Source: VXYL01 sp963665195
Lineage (GTDB): Bacteria > Pseudomonadota > Gammaproteobacteria > Pseudomonadales > Azotimanducaceae
Assembly: GCA_963665195.1 (NCBI GenBank)
Contig: OY762070.1
Coordinates: 4,588,001-4,652,000, forward strand
Reading direction: 5' to 3'
Length of the DNA stretch: 64,000 nt
How positions within the stretch are numbered: position 1 is the stretch's first letter; every line of letters starts with the position of its first letter. Positions 41,212 through 50,427 of this stretch are shown here, one piece after another. The position numbers were made by a program, and so were the translations under genes. Under the pieces are notes generated by a model. It searched no databases. It saw only the letters and a program-made list of their open reading frames with translations, and was not told where the DNA came from.

Positions 41212-42237
41212 TCAGTCGGCCGAGCCGTTCAGCCGACCGAGGAAGTCCTCGCTGCTGGCGCAGTCCACGATCAGGTCGCCGACGCGTTCGAAGCGCACGG
41301 GATCCGTCACACCCGACAGAACGGTGGCCACGCGTTCACCTGCGGGGTGGCCGAAACGCCGCGATGCCTGGCGGCGGAGGACTGCGATGCCGCGCTGCAA
41401 GCCCTGCTCGACGCCGCGCTTCATGCCCTGCTCCACGCCGCGCTGCAACCCCTGCTCCACGCCGCGCTGTCGGCCTTCCTCGTACCACTCTTCGGTCCAC
41501 TGCTTGACGCGATCTTCCAGCATGGTCACCTCCTCTCCCAATCTCTCGAAAGGCTGCCGATCCGCCGCCGGGAACCGCCTCGGCAGCACCACCGCGTACA
41601 CCCAATCCAGCAGCGCGTCGCGCAGGCTGCGTTCGTCCTGCCCGAGCCACTCGAAGGCACTGCGCAGGTCCGTCGCCAATGCGTCGGCCGACGGGCTCGC
41701 GTGCATGCGGACGAACACGCTCAGCCGGTTGCGTGGTGGCAGATCGTCCAACGCCAAGCGGCCCGCGTCAAGCGCCGCGAAGCGTCGCCCGGCCACGAAG
41801 GCGGCCAGCGGATCGTCGCGGTCCACCGTCGCGGCGATGTCGTCCGCCCCGTGCCATCGCCCCTCCCCGGTGTACACCACCAGCGGCAGCACGGCGGGGA
41901 AGTGCCCGTCGGGGTCCTTTGCCGCGTCGGTGAGGCTTTCGTAGAGCACGCCGACCTCGCCCATCACGCGCGCGGCGATGCGGCGGCGGTTCGTGGATTC
42001 GAGCTCGACGAGCACGAGCACCCTCGTGCCGCTCGGCCGATCCGCCAGCCACAGGGCATCGCCGATCCGCTTGTCGCCGTCGCGGTTGATGAACTCGGCG
42101 GGCACCGGGCGCAGCGTGCCGAAGTCCAAGTCGCCCAGGATCTCGGACGGCACGAAGCCGCGCAGCAGGTCGGCGACGAACTGGGGTTCCGCGAATAGGC
42201 GCTTGCCGAAGCGGTCGCTTGCTTCTCGCGTTCTCAT
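41212..42237 (-). CDS. Rpn family recombination-promoting nuclease / putative PD-(D/E)XK transposase-like protein
   Basis: The 341-residue protein begins MRTREASDRFGKRLFAEPQF, followed by the nuclease core: a GDALWLADR segment, then VLVLVELESTNRRRIAARVM with the catalytic Glu. The middle (FPAVLPLVVYTGEGRWHG) is typical for Rpn/YhgA-like proteins. A run of RGVEQGLQRGVEQGMKRGVE repeats (about 41390-41480) makes a short helical repeat. The C-terminus reads LIVDCASSEDFLGRLNGSAD, like the truncated relative at 32152-32937. Rpn proteins cut DNA and promote recA-independent recombination in E. coli. Confidence 0.82.
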   Translation of the reverse strand: MRTREASDRFGKRLFAEPQFVADLLRGFVPSEILGDLDFGTLRPVPAEFINRDGDKRIGDALWLADRPSGTRVLVLVELESTNRRRIAARVMGEVGVLYESLTDAAKDPDGHFPAVLPLVVYTGEGRWHGADDIAATVDRDDPLAAFVAGRRFAALDAGRLALDDLPPRNRLSVFVRMHASPSADALATDLRSAFEWLGQDERSLRDALLDWVYAVVLPRRFPAADRQPFERLGEEVTMLEDRVKQWTEEWYEEGRQRGVEQGLQRGVEQGMKRGVEQGLQRGIAVLRRQASRRFGHPAGERVATVLSGVTDPVRFERVGDLIVDCASSEDFLGRLNGSAD

Positions 42238-42429
42238 GCGGATTACCGTAGGGGCCTGGAAACGGCAGCGAAATGGTCAATCGCCCCTTCCGCCTGCCTG
42301 ACATTCACCCGATGTCCGTGCGGCATACGCCCATGTCGGTTGTAGGCAATGTCCCACGGAGTCCTGTGAGAACTCCCTTGTCGCCTTGGGAGTAAACTGC
42401 TTGCTGCCGCATCCGGAGGAGGGAAGCAA

Positions 42430-44085
42430 ATGGCACACGATCTGGTGATCCGCAACGGCGCGGTGGTGGACGGCACCGGCGCCGAACCGATCTCTGCCGA
42501 CATTGCCGTGGACGATGGCCGCGTCGCTTCGGTCGGCCAGGCGACCGGTCGCGGTGCCGAGGAAATCGACGCCCGAGGCAAGCTGGTCACGCCCGGCTTC
42601 GTGGACCTGCACACTCACCTCGACGCCCAGATCGGCTGGGATCCGCACCTTACCCCCATCAGTTGGCACGGCGTCACCACCGCGCTGCTCGGCAACTGCG
42701 GGGTCACCTTCGCGCCCTGCAAACCGGAGGATCGCGAGATCCTCGCCGGAATGATGGAGACCGTCGAAGACATCCCGCGCCGCGCCATCCTGTCGGGCCT
42801 GCCGTGGACCTGGGAGAACTACGGCGACTACCTCGACGCCCTCGAAGCGCTGGAACCGGCGATCAACGTCACCGGCCTGGTCGGCCACTGCGCCATCCGC
42901 TACTACGTGATGGGCGACCGCAGCGCCTCCGAACAGCCCACCGCGGAAGAGAAGGCGCAGATCGCCAAGATCGCCGGCGATGCCGTGCGCGCGGGTGCCG
43001 CCGGATTCTCCACCAACCGCTTCCTCGGCCACTACATGCCGGACGGCCGCCATGTGCCCGGCACCCACGCCCGCCACGACGAGGTCGAAGCCATCGCCGC
43101 GGAAGTCGGCGCCGCCGGCGGTCTGATGCAGAACGTCCTGAACCTCGGCGGCGATTTCGAGGGCGAGGCGGAACTCCTGCGCAAGGAAGCCCGCGCCTCG
43201 GGTGGCCGCATCCTCTTCAGCATCACCGCCGGCGCCAAGGACAGCTCCGGCCGGCGCGTCCGCGACATGCTCAATGACATGCACGCCGAAGGGCTCGACA
43301 TCAGCTCCATCTCCGTGCCGCGCGGCACCGGCTTCATCTCCGGCCTGCAATGCGGCTTGCCGTGGCGGTCTCCCGCCTGGGTCGAACTCGCCAAGCTGGA
43401 CTTCGACGGCCGACTGGCCGCCATCGGCGATGCCGACACGCGGGCGCGGCTCGTGGACGAAGCGGAGGCGAACCCGGGCACGCCCCCGGAGAACCTGTTC
43501 TGGATGGGCGACGGCGAACGCCCGAACTACGTCGGCGACGCTTCGGCCAGCCTCGCGGCACTGGCCGGGGCACGGCTAGAGCAACCCGCAGAGACTTTCC
43601 TGCGCATGGCGCTTGAGAGCCGCGGTCAGGCGCTATTCACCCTGCGCTCCTTCAACAGGAATCTCACCGCGCTGGCGCGGCTGCTGTCGAGCGACCATTG
43701 CTTCCCCGGCCTCGGCGACGCCGGCGCCCACGTCAGCCAAGTGATGGACGGCGGTTGGGCCACCTTCGTGCTTTCGCACTGGTGCCGCGATGCGAAACTG
43801 TACTCCGTAGGCGAGGCCGTACGGCGCATTTCCTCGGCACCTGCGCGCATTCTCGGCCTTGCGGACCGGGGCACGCTGAAGCCGGGTGCCCGCGCCGACA
43901 TCAACGTCATCGACTTCGACGGCCTGCACGAGAAGCACCCCCAGATCGTCCACGACTTCCCGCACGGCGCGCCCCGCTTCATCCAGCGCGGCGCCGGCTA
44001 CGCGGCGACGGTGTGCAACGGCAACGTCATCCTGCGCGACGACGAACTCACCGGCGAACGGGCCGGCGCGGTGCTGCGGGGATAG
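42430..44085 (+). CDS. Amidohydrolase, N-acyl-D-amino-acid deacylase family
   Basis: The 551-residue metal-dependent hydrolase has the metal-binding HTHLDAQIGWDP after GFVDLHT, LLGNCGVTFAPC, VGHCAIRYYVMGD, and the C-terminal LGDAGAHVSQVMDGGWATF with a metal-ligand Asp and SSAPARILGLADRGTLKPG before GARADINVID. This is the D-aminoacylase group, which also contains D-hydantoinase-like and other deacylases. The ribosome-binding site GGAGGAGGGAAG lies just before ATG 42430. The substrate is unknown. A small anchored protein follows at 44107. Confidence 0.88.
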   Translation: MAHDLVIRNGAVVDGTGAEPISADIAVDDGRVASVGQATGRGAEEIDARGKLVTPGFVDLHTHLDAQIGWDPHLTPISWHGVTTALLGNCGVTFAPCKPEDREILAGMMETVEDIPRRAILSGLPWTWENYGDYLDALEALEPAINVTGLVGHCAIRYYVMGDRSASEQPTAEEKAQIAKIAGDAVRAGAAGFSTNRFLGHYMPDGRHVPGTHARHDEVEAIAAEVGAAGGLMQNVLNLGGDFEGEAELLRKEARASGGRILFSITAGAKDSSGRRVRDMLNDMHAEGLDISSISVPRGTGFISGLQCGLPWRSPAWVELAKLDFDGRLAAIGDADTRARLVDEAEANPGTPPENLFWMGDGERPNYVGDASASLAALAGARLEQPAETFLRMALESRGQALFTLRSFNRNLTALARLLSSDHCFPGLGDAGAHVSQVMDGGWATFVLSHWCRDAKLYSVGEAVRRISSAPARILGLADRGTLKPGARADINVIDFDGLHEKHPQIVHDFPHGAPRFIQRGAGYAATVCNGNVILRDDELTGERAGAVLRG

Positions 44086-44106
44086 GGCCGCCGCGAGGAG
44101 GGCGCG

Positions 44107-44553
44107 ATGATCGGAAAGCTCGCTGCCGGCGTCGTCGGCGCACTGGTGGTCATCTGGCTGGTACTCATCTGGCTGCCCATCGATCCCGTCGAGCGCCGCC
44201 CCGGCACGCGCCTCGGCGGCGACCTCGCGGCGGAGCAGAACCCGGACTGGTCGAACTACGGCCGCCGCCAGATCGCCGTCCAAACCCGCACTTGGTATCT
44301 GATCCCGCATTCGGTGACGACCACCTCGTGGGTCGCCGACGGCCACCTCTACGTCCCCTGCGCCCGCTGCGACGGCAAGCGGTGGCCGCGCAATGTCGCC
44401 CGCGACAACCGCGTCCGCCTGAAGATCGACGGCGCCCTTTATGAACGCCGCGCCGTGCGGATCGTGGACCCCGCCGAACGCGCACGAATACTCGGCGCAG
44501 TCGGCCGCGACGGGCGCGACGGCATGGCGGTGTTTCGTATGGAGCAGCGGTGA
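44107..44553 (+). CDS. Small membrane-anchored protein, possible split-barrel fold
   Basis: The 148-residue product has an N-terminal anchor (AAGVVGALVVIWLVLIWLP) and a soluble domain with TWYLIPHSVTTTSWVADGHL, CARCDGKRWPRNVARD and VRLKIDGALYERRAV. The strand-rich pattern resembles flavin- or F420-binding split-barrel proteins of the nitroreductase group, but no cofactor motif is certain. A GAGGAGG ribosome-binding site precedes ATG 44107, 21 nt after the deacylase stop, so the two are probably cotranscribed. Confidence 0.65.
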   Translation: MIGKLAAGVVGALVVIWLVLIWLPIDPVERRPGTRLGGDLAAEQNPDWSNYGRRQIAVQTRTWYLIPHSVTTTSWVADGHLYVPCARCDGKRWPRNVARDNRVRLKIDGALYERRAVRIVDPAERARILGAVGRDGRDGMAVFRMEQR

Positions 44554-44603
44554 GGGATGTCGCGATGGACATGGACGACATGGAAATAGAAGCTTGCCCT
44601 CGG

Positions 44604-44623
44604 GCGTACCTTTCGTGGTACGC
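44604..44623. promoter_or_regulatory. Inverted repeat, candidate operator of the toxin-antitoxin pair
   Basis: GCGTACC (44604-44610) and GGTACGC (44617-44623) form a perfect seven-base-pair inverted repeat around a 6-nt centre, ending 8 nt before the toxin ATG. Autorepression by the XRE antitoxin through such a site is usual for HigBA-type loci; here it is inferred. Confidence 0.55.
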
Positions 44624-44631
44624 TTAGGGCC

Positions 44632-45030
44632 ATGATCGTAGCGAAGCGCGTGTCCGCCTTGTTTTACCGTACCGAGGACGGTGCGGAGCCCGTGCGTACA
44701 TGGCTGAAGTCGATGGCGAAGGAGGACCGCTTCAGGATCGGTGTGGACATCAAGGCCGTGGAGTTCGGTTGGCCCATGGGCATGCCAACCTGCAGGCCAT
44801 TAGGCAACGGGCTGCACGAAGTGCGCACAAGCCTGACGAACAGGACGGCCCGCGTTCTGTTCTTCGTGGAGGATGCGAAACTCGTGCTGGTCCACGGTTT
44901 CGTCAAGAAGACCCGCGCCACGCCTCGGCAAGACATGGCGCTAGCGCTGGACAGGAAACGCAAATGGGAGTCATCGCATGACGAAAACTCGCAATCCCCA
45001 TCTCGGGAGCACGCTCGACGAGTTCCTTGA
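44632..45030 (+). CDS. RelE/HigB-type toxin
   Basis: The 132-residue basic protein matches the phage-derived Gp49/HigB branch of the RelE superfamily: PVRTWLKSMAKEDR, GLHEVRTSLTNRTARVLFFV, LVLVHGFVKKTRATPRQDM. Such toxins usually cut mRNA on the ribosome. Its last 53 nt overlap the antitoxin gene, giving a C-terminal tail (RKRKWESSHDENSQSPSREH) longer than in standard family members. The toxin-first order fits HigBA. It lies directly upstream of the signalling island. Confidence 0.85.
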   Translation: MIVAKRVSALFYRTEDGAEPVRTWLKSMAKEDRFRIGVDIKAVEFGWPMGMPTCRPLGNGLHEVRTSLTNRTARVLFFVEDAKLVLVHGFVKKTRATPRQDMALALDRKRKWESSHDENSQSPSREHARRVP

Positions 45031-45283
45031 AGAGGATGGGTCCCTAGCCGACACCCACGCGGCCGCCGTCAAGCGCGTCCTAGCGTGGCAGGTGGGTCAG
45101 ACGATGTCTGATTTGGCCATCACCAAGACCGAAATGGCCCGTCGCATGGGGACGAGTCGTTCCGCGCTAGCTCGGCTGCTAGACCCGGAAAACACGTCGG
45201 TGACTCTGCTAACGCTGGATAGGGCCGCCGCAGTGCTCGGCAAACAGATCACCATCAAACTTGCTGATCGCGCAGCCGCCTGA
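44978..45283 (+). CDS. XRE-type helix-turn-helix antitoxin
   Basis: The 101-residue product has a helix-turn-helix of the HigA/XRE kind: SDLAITKTEMARRMGTSRSA, LARLLDP and a C-terminal LDRAAAVLGKQITIKL. It overlaps the toxin gene by 53 nt and should neutralise the toxin and repress the operon through the inverted repeat at 44604-44623. Confidence 0.88.
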   Translation: MTKTRNPHLGSTLDEFLEEDGSLADTHAAAVKRVLAWQVGQTMSDLAITKTEMARRMGTSRSALARLLDPENTSVTLLTLDRAAAVLGKQITIKLADRAAA

Positions 45284-45370
45284 TCGAGCGCTCTCGCACC
45301 CGGCTCCAAGTCGCAAGCACTCGGGAGGCGCGAAGAACGGTGTTGGCAGGGAGAGCGCACGCCGGACACC

Positions 45371-46198
45371 ATGCCGCCTGACCATCGGTCCATGATCGGG
45401 CAGGGCCGCTTGCCCCTCGCGGAGGGCACGTTGCGCCTTGTGTCGGCGGCCACCGCGCTTGTCCTCTCTGGCGTCCTCATCGCCATCCTCAGCTTCTTGT
45501 TGCCGTACGAGGAAGGCGAGGTCTCGCTAGCGGCCATCCTGTTGGACAGGGGCAGTGGGATATACCCGTTCACCGTCCAGAACCTCATGTGGGTCGTGTT
45601 CGGCGTGGGGATCAGCGAAGCGGCAATCCGCTTCGCTCAGGGCAACGCGGAGCTTCGGCAGCTAGGGCTCGGCTTGCTGCCGGAGGACGCCAGCACCATG
45701 CTGCGCTCGCAGGATCTTGGCGCGGTGTACGGCCGCGTCCGCGCCGATGCCGGGGCCGATCAGCCGATCCTGCCAAGGCTCATCGCTCGCGTCGTCCTTC
45801 AGTTCCAGGCCGGACGGTCCGTGGAACAGGCGAACTCCCTGCTCAACTCCAGCCTCGAACTGCTGCAGCACGAGATCGAGCTCAAGTACACCGTCATCCG
45901 CTATCTCGTGTGGGTGATACCCACGCTCGGCTTCATCGGCACGGTGATCGGGATTGCGCTCGCCCTCGGTAAGGCTGGCAACATCCCGGACCTGAACGAG
46001 CCAGCGCAGTTGCAGCCTTGGATGGGAGCGCTCACCGGCCGCCTAGGCCTTGCGTTCAACACCACCTTGCTCGCGCTGCTCCTCTCCGCCGTCCTCGTCC
46101 TGCTCATGCATGTCGCTCAGCAGCGAGAGGAATCTGCCCTCAACCGCTCTGGGCAGTACTGCTTGGACAACCTGATCAACCGGCTCTACGAGAAATGA
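45371..46198 (+). CDS. MotA/TolQ/ExbB-like channel protein, first gene of the signalling island
   Basis: The 275-residue inner-membrane protein has four hydrophobic segments (ATALVLSGVLIAILSFLLP, FTVQNLMWVVFGVGI, and the pair below). The family signature is in the C-terminal half: YLVWVIPTLGFIGTVIGIAL and GRLGLAFNTTLLALLLSAVL. The cytosolic loop carries ARVVLQFQAGRSVEQANSLL. Its partner is probably the VWA protein at 53905, whose N-terminus is ExbD-like. The stop overlaps the phosphatase ATG (ATGA), so the channel and the phosphatase are coupled. An alternative ATG lies at 45392. Confidence 0.85.
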   Translation: MPPDHRSMIGQGRLPLAEGTLRLVSAATALVLSGVLIAILSFLLPYEEGEVSLAAILLDRGSGIYPFTVQNLMWVVFGVGISEAAIRFAQGNAELRQLGLGLLPEDASTMLRSQDLGAVYGRVRADAGADQPILPRLIARVVLQFQAGRSVEQANSLLNSSLELLQHEIELKYTVIRYLVWVIPTLGFIGTVIGIALALGKAGNIPDLNEPAQLQPWMGALTGRLGLAFNTTLLALLLSAVLVLLMHVAQQREESALNRSGQYCLDNLINRLYEK

Positions 46199-47256
46199 AC
46201 GACCTGCGCCGCGAGGTCCATGACTGTGCCGGGACGGCTCAGGACGACACCCGGGACCATGACCCACCGACGATCCGGGAAGCTGCACTCGGCTGGTCTG
46301 CGGGCCAGCTTCAAGGCTCGCGTGACGAACAGCAAGACAGCTACGGTTGGCTGGTCGAGCCCCAGGCGCGGCCCGATGGAGGCGCCGACTTGCTCCTGGT
46401 CGTTGCGGACGGCATGGGCGGCCATTCGGCGGGTGCGCTCGCCAGCCGCGTCGCGGTGGACGCATTCATCGACACCTTCCGCGCATCGAAGGGTGCTGTT
46501 TCGGAACGCCTTGAGGACGCGATCGACCAGGCCAACCAAGACATGCGCGACACCTCGGTGCGCGAGGACGCAGAGGACATGGGCACGACGCTGCTAGCCG
46601 CCCACATTGCGGGCCGGCGTCTGCGCTGGATCAGCGTGGGCGACTCTCCCATGTGGCTGTTGAGCACTGCGACCGGCAGACGCGGGCCGGGCAGGCCCGC
46701 GCTGACGCGGCTCAATCAGGACCACTCCATGAAGCCGGTCCTCGCACAGCTTGTGGAAGCGGGCGAGATAACCGCAGCCGAGTTCGCTCGCGACGGTCGC
46801 CGCAACGAACTGCGATCAGCCATAGCGGGTGACGACATCCGCTTGCTGGACTTCCACGAGCGCCCCGTCGAACTTGCCGACGGCAACGTGCTCATCCTTG
46901 CCACGGATGGCTTGGAGACGCTGAGCGAGGACGAGATTGCCGCTCTAGTCGCCGAAGCTGGCTCATCGCCTACTGCCATCGTCCAACGGCTGCTCGCCGC
47001 GGTTCAGCAGCGGGCGAAGGATAAGCAGGACAACACCACCGTCGTGGTCTACGCACCACCGACGCAGCCCGCCCGCCATCGGCCAGCGAGCTACCGGCGT
47101 TCCGCTTGGCTGTGGCCGGCGGTTGTGGTCCTCGCTGGCTTGCTGCTTGGGCTGGCAGTCGCGTTTCTTGGGGAACGAGTCCCGCGAGCTGGTACGGTCG
47201 GGCCGGCCATGGATGAAGTTCCGATGCATACGCCGGATGCGCCCGAGGGAAGCTGA
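46195..47256 (+). CDS. PP2C-type protein phosphatase with a C-terminal membrane anchor
   Basis: The 353-residue protein has all PP2C metal motifs: SRDEQQDSYGW, VADGMGGHSAG, DMGTTLLAAHI, WISVGDSPMWLL, LILATDGLETL and KQDNTTVVVY. It removes phosphate from Ser/Thr residues and should oppose the two kinases of the island. A membrane helix (AVVVLAGLLLGLAVAFLG) near residue 305-325 fixes the catalytic domain at the cytosolic membrane face. It is coupled by ATGA overlap to both the channel gene before and the FHA gene after. Confidence 0.93.
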   Translation: MNDLRREVHDCAGTAQDDTRDHDPPTIREAALGWSAGQLQGSRDEQQDSYGWLVEPQARPDGGADLLLVVADGMGGHSAGALASRVAVDAFIDTFRASKGAVSERLEDAIDQANQDMRDTSVREDAEDMGTTLLAAHIAGRRLRWISVGDSPMWLLSTATGRRGPGRPALTRLNQDHSMKPVLAQLVEAGEITAAEFARDGRRNELRSAIAGDDIRLLDFHERPVELADGNVLILATDGLETLSEDEIAALVAEAGSSPTAIVQRLLAAVQQRAKDKQDNTTVVVYAPPTQPARHRPASYRRSAWLWPAVVVLAGLLLGLAVAFLGERVPRAGTVGPAMDEVPMHTPDAPEGS

Positions 47257-47621
47257 TGGCGCGGCGTACCCTCTTCGTCGGGCGAAGCAGAACCAACGAT
47301 GTCCGCTTGGCTGATCGCTCCGTGTCGCGCCGGCACCTGGAACTGACGGTGGCCGACGACGGGCGAATCTATCTCACCGACTGCGGCAGCCGATTCGGGA
47401 CGTTCGTCCGCTCGGAGAACGGCTGGCGTCGGACGCGTCAAGGGTTCGTCGGTGTCGATGACATCCTGCGACTAGGCGATCACCAGATCGCCGTTCGTGA
47501 CATGCTACGACGGGCGGAGGCGTCACCGGCGGCTGGCGGCGGTACTCCGGTAGAGGACAAGCGCCCGTCAGGCCCGGTTTCGCGAGACCCGCGAACGGGG
47601 GAGGTGGTTAGGAAGCGCTAG
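47256..47621 (+). CDS. Small FHA-domain protein
   Basis: This 121-residue protein is little more than one FHA domain: LFVGRSRTNDVRLADRSVSR, HLELTVADDG, TDCGSRFGTFV and LRLGDHQIAV. The Gly-Arg, Ser-x-x-His and Gly-Thr positions that bind phosphothreonine are present. It should recognise a phosphorylated partner made by one of the kinases. Its start overlaps the phosphatase stop. It ends 4 nt into the convergent kinase gene. Confidence 0.9.
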   Translation: MARRTLFVGRSRTNDVRLADRSVSRRHLELTVADDGRIYLTDCGSRFGTFVRSENGWRRTRQGFVGVDDILRLGDHQIAVRDMLRRAEASPAAGGGTPVEDKRPSGPVSRDPRTGEVVRKR

Positions 47622-50320
47622 TCCGAGTGCGCCACCGGCAGGCTGGCGTACCAAGCTTGAATCTCCTCGTTGGAACTGAAACACCTTGCCCACGATACCC
47701 CGATCTCCTTCGCTGCATCGCGGTATGAGTGGTAGAGCGCCTCAAGCAATCGAGGCTCCCTTTCGCATTCGGCCGACTCTGCACGCATCTCTTCGGCGAA
47801 ATCAGCGAACAAGACGTTGTGCGGCATGTCGCTGCCCACTGCGCTCGATCCGGCGGAGCCCGCATCCTGCAGCATGGCTTCCGCCACCGAGTGTCCGTTG
47901 CTGGCTGCCGTGCGTAGCCAATCTTCATCCGTGCGGTCCTCCACGATGTCTTCAGCTAGCGTGAACGCGAACCCCATTTGGGTCGCAAGCTGATCTACAG
48001 AAGCATCGGGAAGATACGCCCAGGACTGCCCCAAATCCCACGCGTCGACGACGCCACAGTAGCCGAGAACCGCCACGCGAAACTGGGCCTCCACATGTCC
48101 CTGTTGCGCGGCGAGAACGTACCAGAACATCGCTTCGTTTCTGTTCGCCAAGTCTAGATCGCCCTCACTGCGGAGGCCCAGATCGAATTGCTCAGACGGC
48201 TCTCGCGCAGACGCCTTCCAATACCAGTCCATGCCCTCCGCACCGAGGTCGTCCAACTCGTGCTGCTCGATATCGAACTGGTAACTCAGGTGGCCCAACA
48301 AGAGCGCATACAGCCAAGCTTCAGCTCGGGCGCAGCCGTTTCTGGCCGCGCGCCGAAACCACTCGCACGTTTCCTGGAAGTCCGACATTTCGTCGTCGCC
48401 CCACCGTGCTCTGCGAAGTGCCATCTGCTGCGCGAGCCAGAACGGAGCCTCTGCATCGCCTCGCTCGGAAACCCACCTGAATTCGACCTCCGCCGTCCAG
48501 ATATCCTGCCGACCATACGCGTCCCGGCCTGCCTGAATGTCTCGGTCGAGGAAGGACGACGCGCAGGCCAGCCCGCGCTGTGCTGCTTCCGTGCAGTCGG
48601 ACATGGCCAGTTCGACGCGCGTGGCCAAGTCGCAAACCTCATAGTCGGGGTGCTCCGGGTCAAGGATCATCACGCAGCGCTCGTAGAGCGCCTTCGCGTG
48701 GCCCTGTGCAGCTGCTTGGTCGATCCAAGACACTGCGGCATCCCAGTCGCCATCGTCGTACGCTACCAATCCACGTTCACATTGGTAGCTCGCATCTACC
48801 TCAACTTCCACCACATCCTTAATGGCCGCGGGTTCAGTAAGCCCTAGGCTTTCAACTTGGGCCCCATGCAAGGCAGCTACCAAGGCCGCAACTGCCTGTT
48901 GGTCCTGTTCTACCACCGCATCCCAGAGTATCGAGCCGTCACTCGCGTAGCAGCAGTCGGGAAGCTCTTCACTTTCGTCCTCTAGAAGTGCATCAAGAAG
49001 AGCCTCCAGAACGTGCAACAGTCTGACCCCTGCATCCACGGATGTTGGCCACATCGAGGTCCGGCACGTCCCACACCAGCTAGCAGTGCTCTGGAGACGG
49101 TCATAGTTCCGAAACACATCCACCAGTTCCGTTGCTGCATGGGCGGCACCCCTATACCAGAACTCCGCTTCTTCGTCATCGCCGGCATCTTGACAAGCTA
49201 CGGCCAACCGATGTTGCGCCTTGACTGACCTGTGCCACGCGCCGGTCTCCCAACCCTCGGACGCAATGTCATCCCTAGCCACCCCGAGGCCAAGCTCGAA
49301 CAACCGATGGAGGCGGTACTGAGCCCGGGGATGGCCTTGGCCAGCGGCCATTCGAAACCAGAAAGCAGACTCGAAGCCGGGCTCGATCTCCTCGCTGGCG
49401 AGCTTTCGGGCGAACCTGTACTGGGCATCGGCGTCGCCCGCTTTGGCGAGTTCTCGGTCTCCGACTGGTGCCCGCCAATCCGCTATGCACTGCGGCCTCT
49501 CGTGCGCCCGGACCCCCAAGGCGGTATCGATCATCCGTAGCAGCCTTGCACGGTAGTGCGCATGTTCCACGGCGTCCGCGATACGGAGCATCCGATCTCC
49601 ATCGAGCCTTCGCAAGGGATCCAACGGTGGGTTGCCTACGACACAGTGGTACAGCACCGCTCCCAGCGAGTAGATGTCCGTCGCAGCGCTCTCCGGCGCA
49701 CCCACGCGCTGCTCGAATGCCGCATAACTAGGGGTATGAACGACAGTGGCCTCGCCCGACTCGGCCAGTCCCCGTGACCGCGCCGAGCCGAAGTCTATGA
49801 GAACGCCCCGGCCGCTCGAAGCGAGCATGATGTTTGCGGGCTTGATGTCCCGATGCAGCAACTCCTGGTCGTGAACAGCCTGCAGGCCATCCATGATCGG
49901 CAGGACGTACTGACGGATGTCGCACTCCGGCAGCTTGCCTTGCCGCCTAAGCCGGCTGCTCAGGGGCTCGCCATCTACGAACTCCATCACGATGTAGCCG
50001 GTGCCGTGCATCGCCTCGAATGCGTAGACCCGCACGATGTTCGGATGGTCGACCCGTGCAAGAACCTTGGCTTCATCCTGCAGGCGCTGAAGCCCCCAGT
50101 CGAAGTCCTTTTCCGCGCCCACCCTCACGGCTACGTCCCCGTGGTCGTCCCGCCATGCCCACTGCGCAGGGAAATACTCCTTAACAGCGACACCCCGGTC
50201 AAGGCCAGAGTCCCAGCCCAGGTAGGTGATGCCGAATCCGCCACGGCCGATCTCCCGTTCCAAGCGGTAGCGGCCGATCATGTGGCCGGACGGTAGGGCA
50301 TTCCAGTGTCTGTCACGCAT
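47618..50320 (-). CDS. Ser/Thr protein kinase with C-terminal Sel1-like repeats
   Basis: The 900-residue protein begins with a Hanks-type kinase (residues 15-270): Gly-rich loop IGRGGFGITYLGW, Lys in VAVKEYFPAQW, catalytic LLHRDIKPANIML, and IDFGSA in the activation segment. The rest is a long helical-repeat region with Sel1/TPR-like units (ADAQYRFARKLASEE, GHPRAQYRLHRLFELGLGV, GHVEAQFRVAVLGYCG). No membrane segment is evident, so it is probably cytosolic, unlike the second kinase. It is on the opposite strand to its neighbours; its promoter shares the 50321-50427 region with the FHA gene. Confidence 0.9.
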   Translation of the reverse strand: MRDRHWNALPSGHMIGRYRLEREIGRGGFGITYLGWDSGLDRGVAVKEYFPAQWAWRDDHGDVAVRVGAEKDFDWGLQRLQDEAKVLARVDHPNIVRVYAFEAMHGTGYIVMEFVDGEPLSSRLRRQGKLPECDIRQYVLPIMDGLQAVHDQELLHRDIKPANIMLASSGRGVLIDFGSARSRGLAESGEATVVHTPSYAAFEQRVGAPESAATDIYSLGAVLYHCVVGNPPLDPLRRLDGDRMLRIADAVEHAHYRARLLRMIDTALGVRAHERPQCIADWRAPVGDRELAKAGDADAQYRFARKLASEEIEPGFESAFWFRMAAGQGHPRAQYRLHRLFELGLGVARDDIASEGWETGAWHRSVKAQHRLAVACQDAGDDEEAEFWYRGAAHAATELVDVFRNYDRLQSTASWCGTCRTSMWPTSVDAGVRLLHVLEALLDALLEDESEELPDCCYASDGSILWDAVVEQDQQAVAALVAALHGAQVESLGLTEPAAIKDVVEVEVDASYQCERGLVAYDDGDWDAAVSWIDQAAAQGHAKALYERCVMILDPEHPDYEVCDLATRVELAMSDCTEAAQRGLACASSFLDRDIQAGRDAYGRQDIWTAEVEFRWVSERGDAEAPFWLAQQMALRRARWGDDEMSDFQETCEWFRRAARNGCARAEAWLYALLLGHLSYQFDIEQHELDDLGAEGMDWYWKASAREPSEQFDLGLRSEGDLDLANRNEAMFWYVLAAQQGHVEAQFRVAVLGYCGVVDAWDLGQSWAYLPDASVDQLATQMGFAFTLAEDIVEDRTDEDWLRTAASNGHSVAEAMLQDAGSAGSSAVGSDMPHNVLFADFAEEMRAESAECEREPRLLEALYHSYRDAAKEIGVSWARCFSSNEEIQAWYASLPVAHSD

Positions 50321-50427
50321 CAGTCACACGTCCCACGCCGCCGCACGATCGCAATCCACGTGACGTGTTCGCTAACCTGCCGCGGCCACCGTGCTAGTCT
50401 ACTGTGCCGGCTCACCGAGGGGAAACC
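50321..50427. promoter_or_regulatory. Divergent promoter region of the kinase and FHA/protease operon
   Basis: The 107-bp gap lies between the kinase ATG (50320, minus) and the FHA protein GTG (50428, plus). It includes CCACGTGACGTG around 50358. The GAGGGGAAACC just before 50428 is a clear ribosome-binding site and decides that start over the earlier GTG at 50404. Confidence 0.4.
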
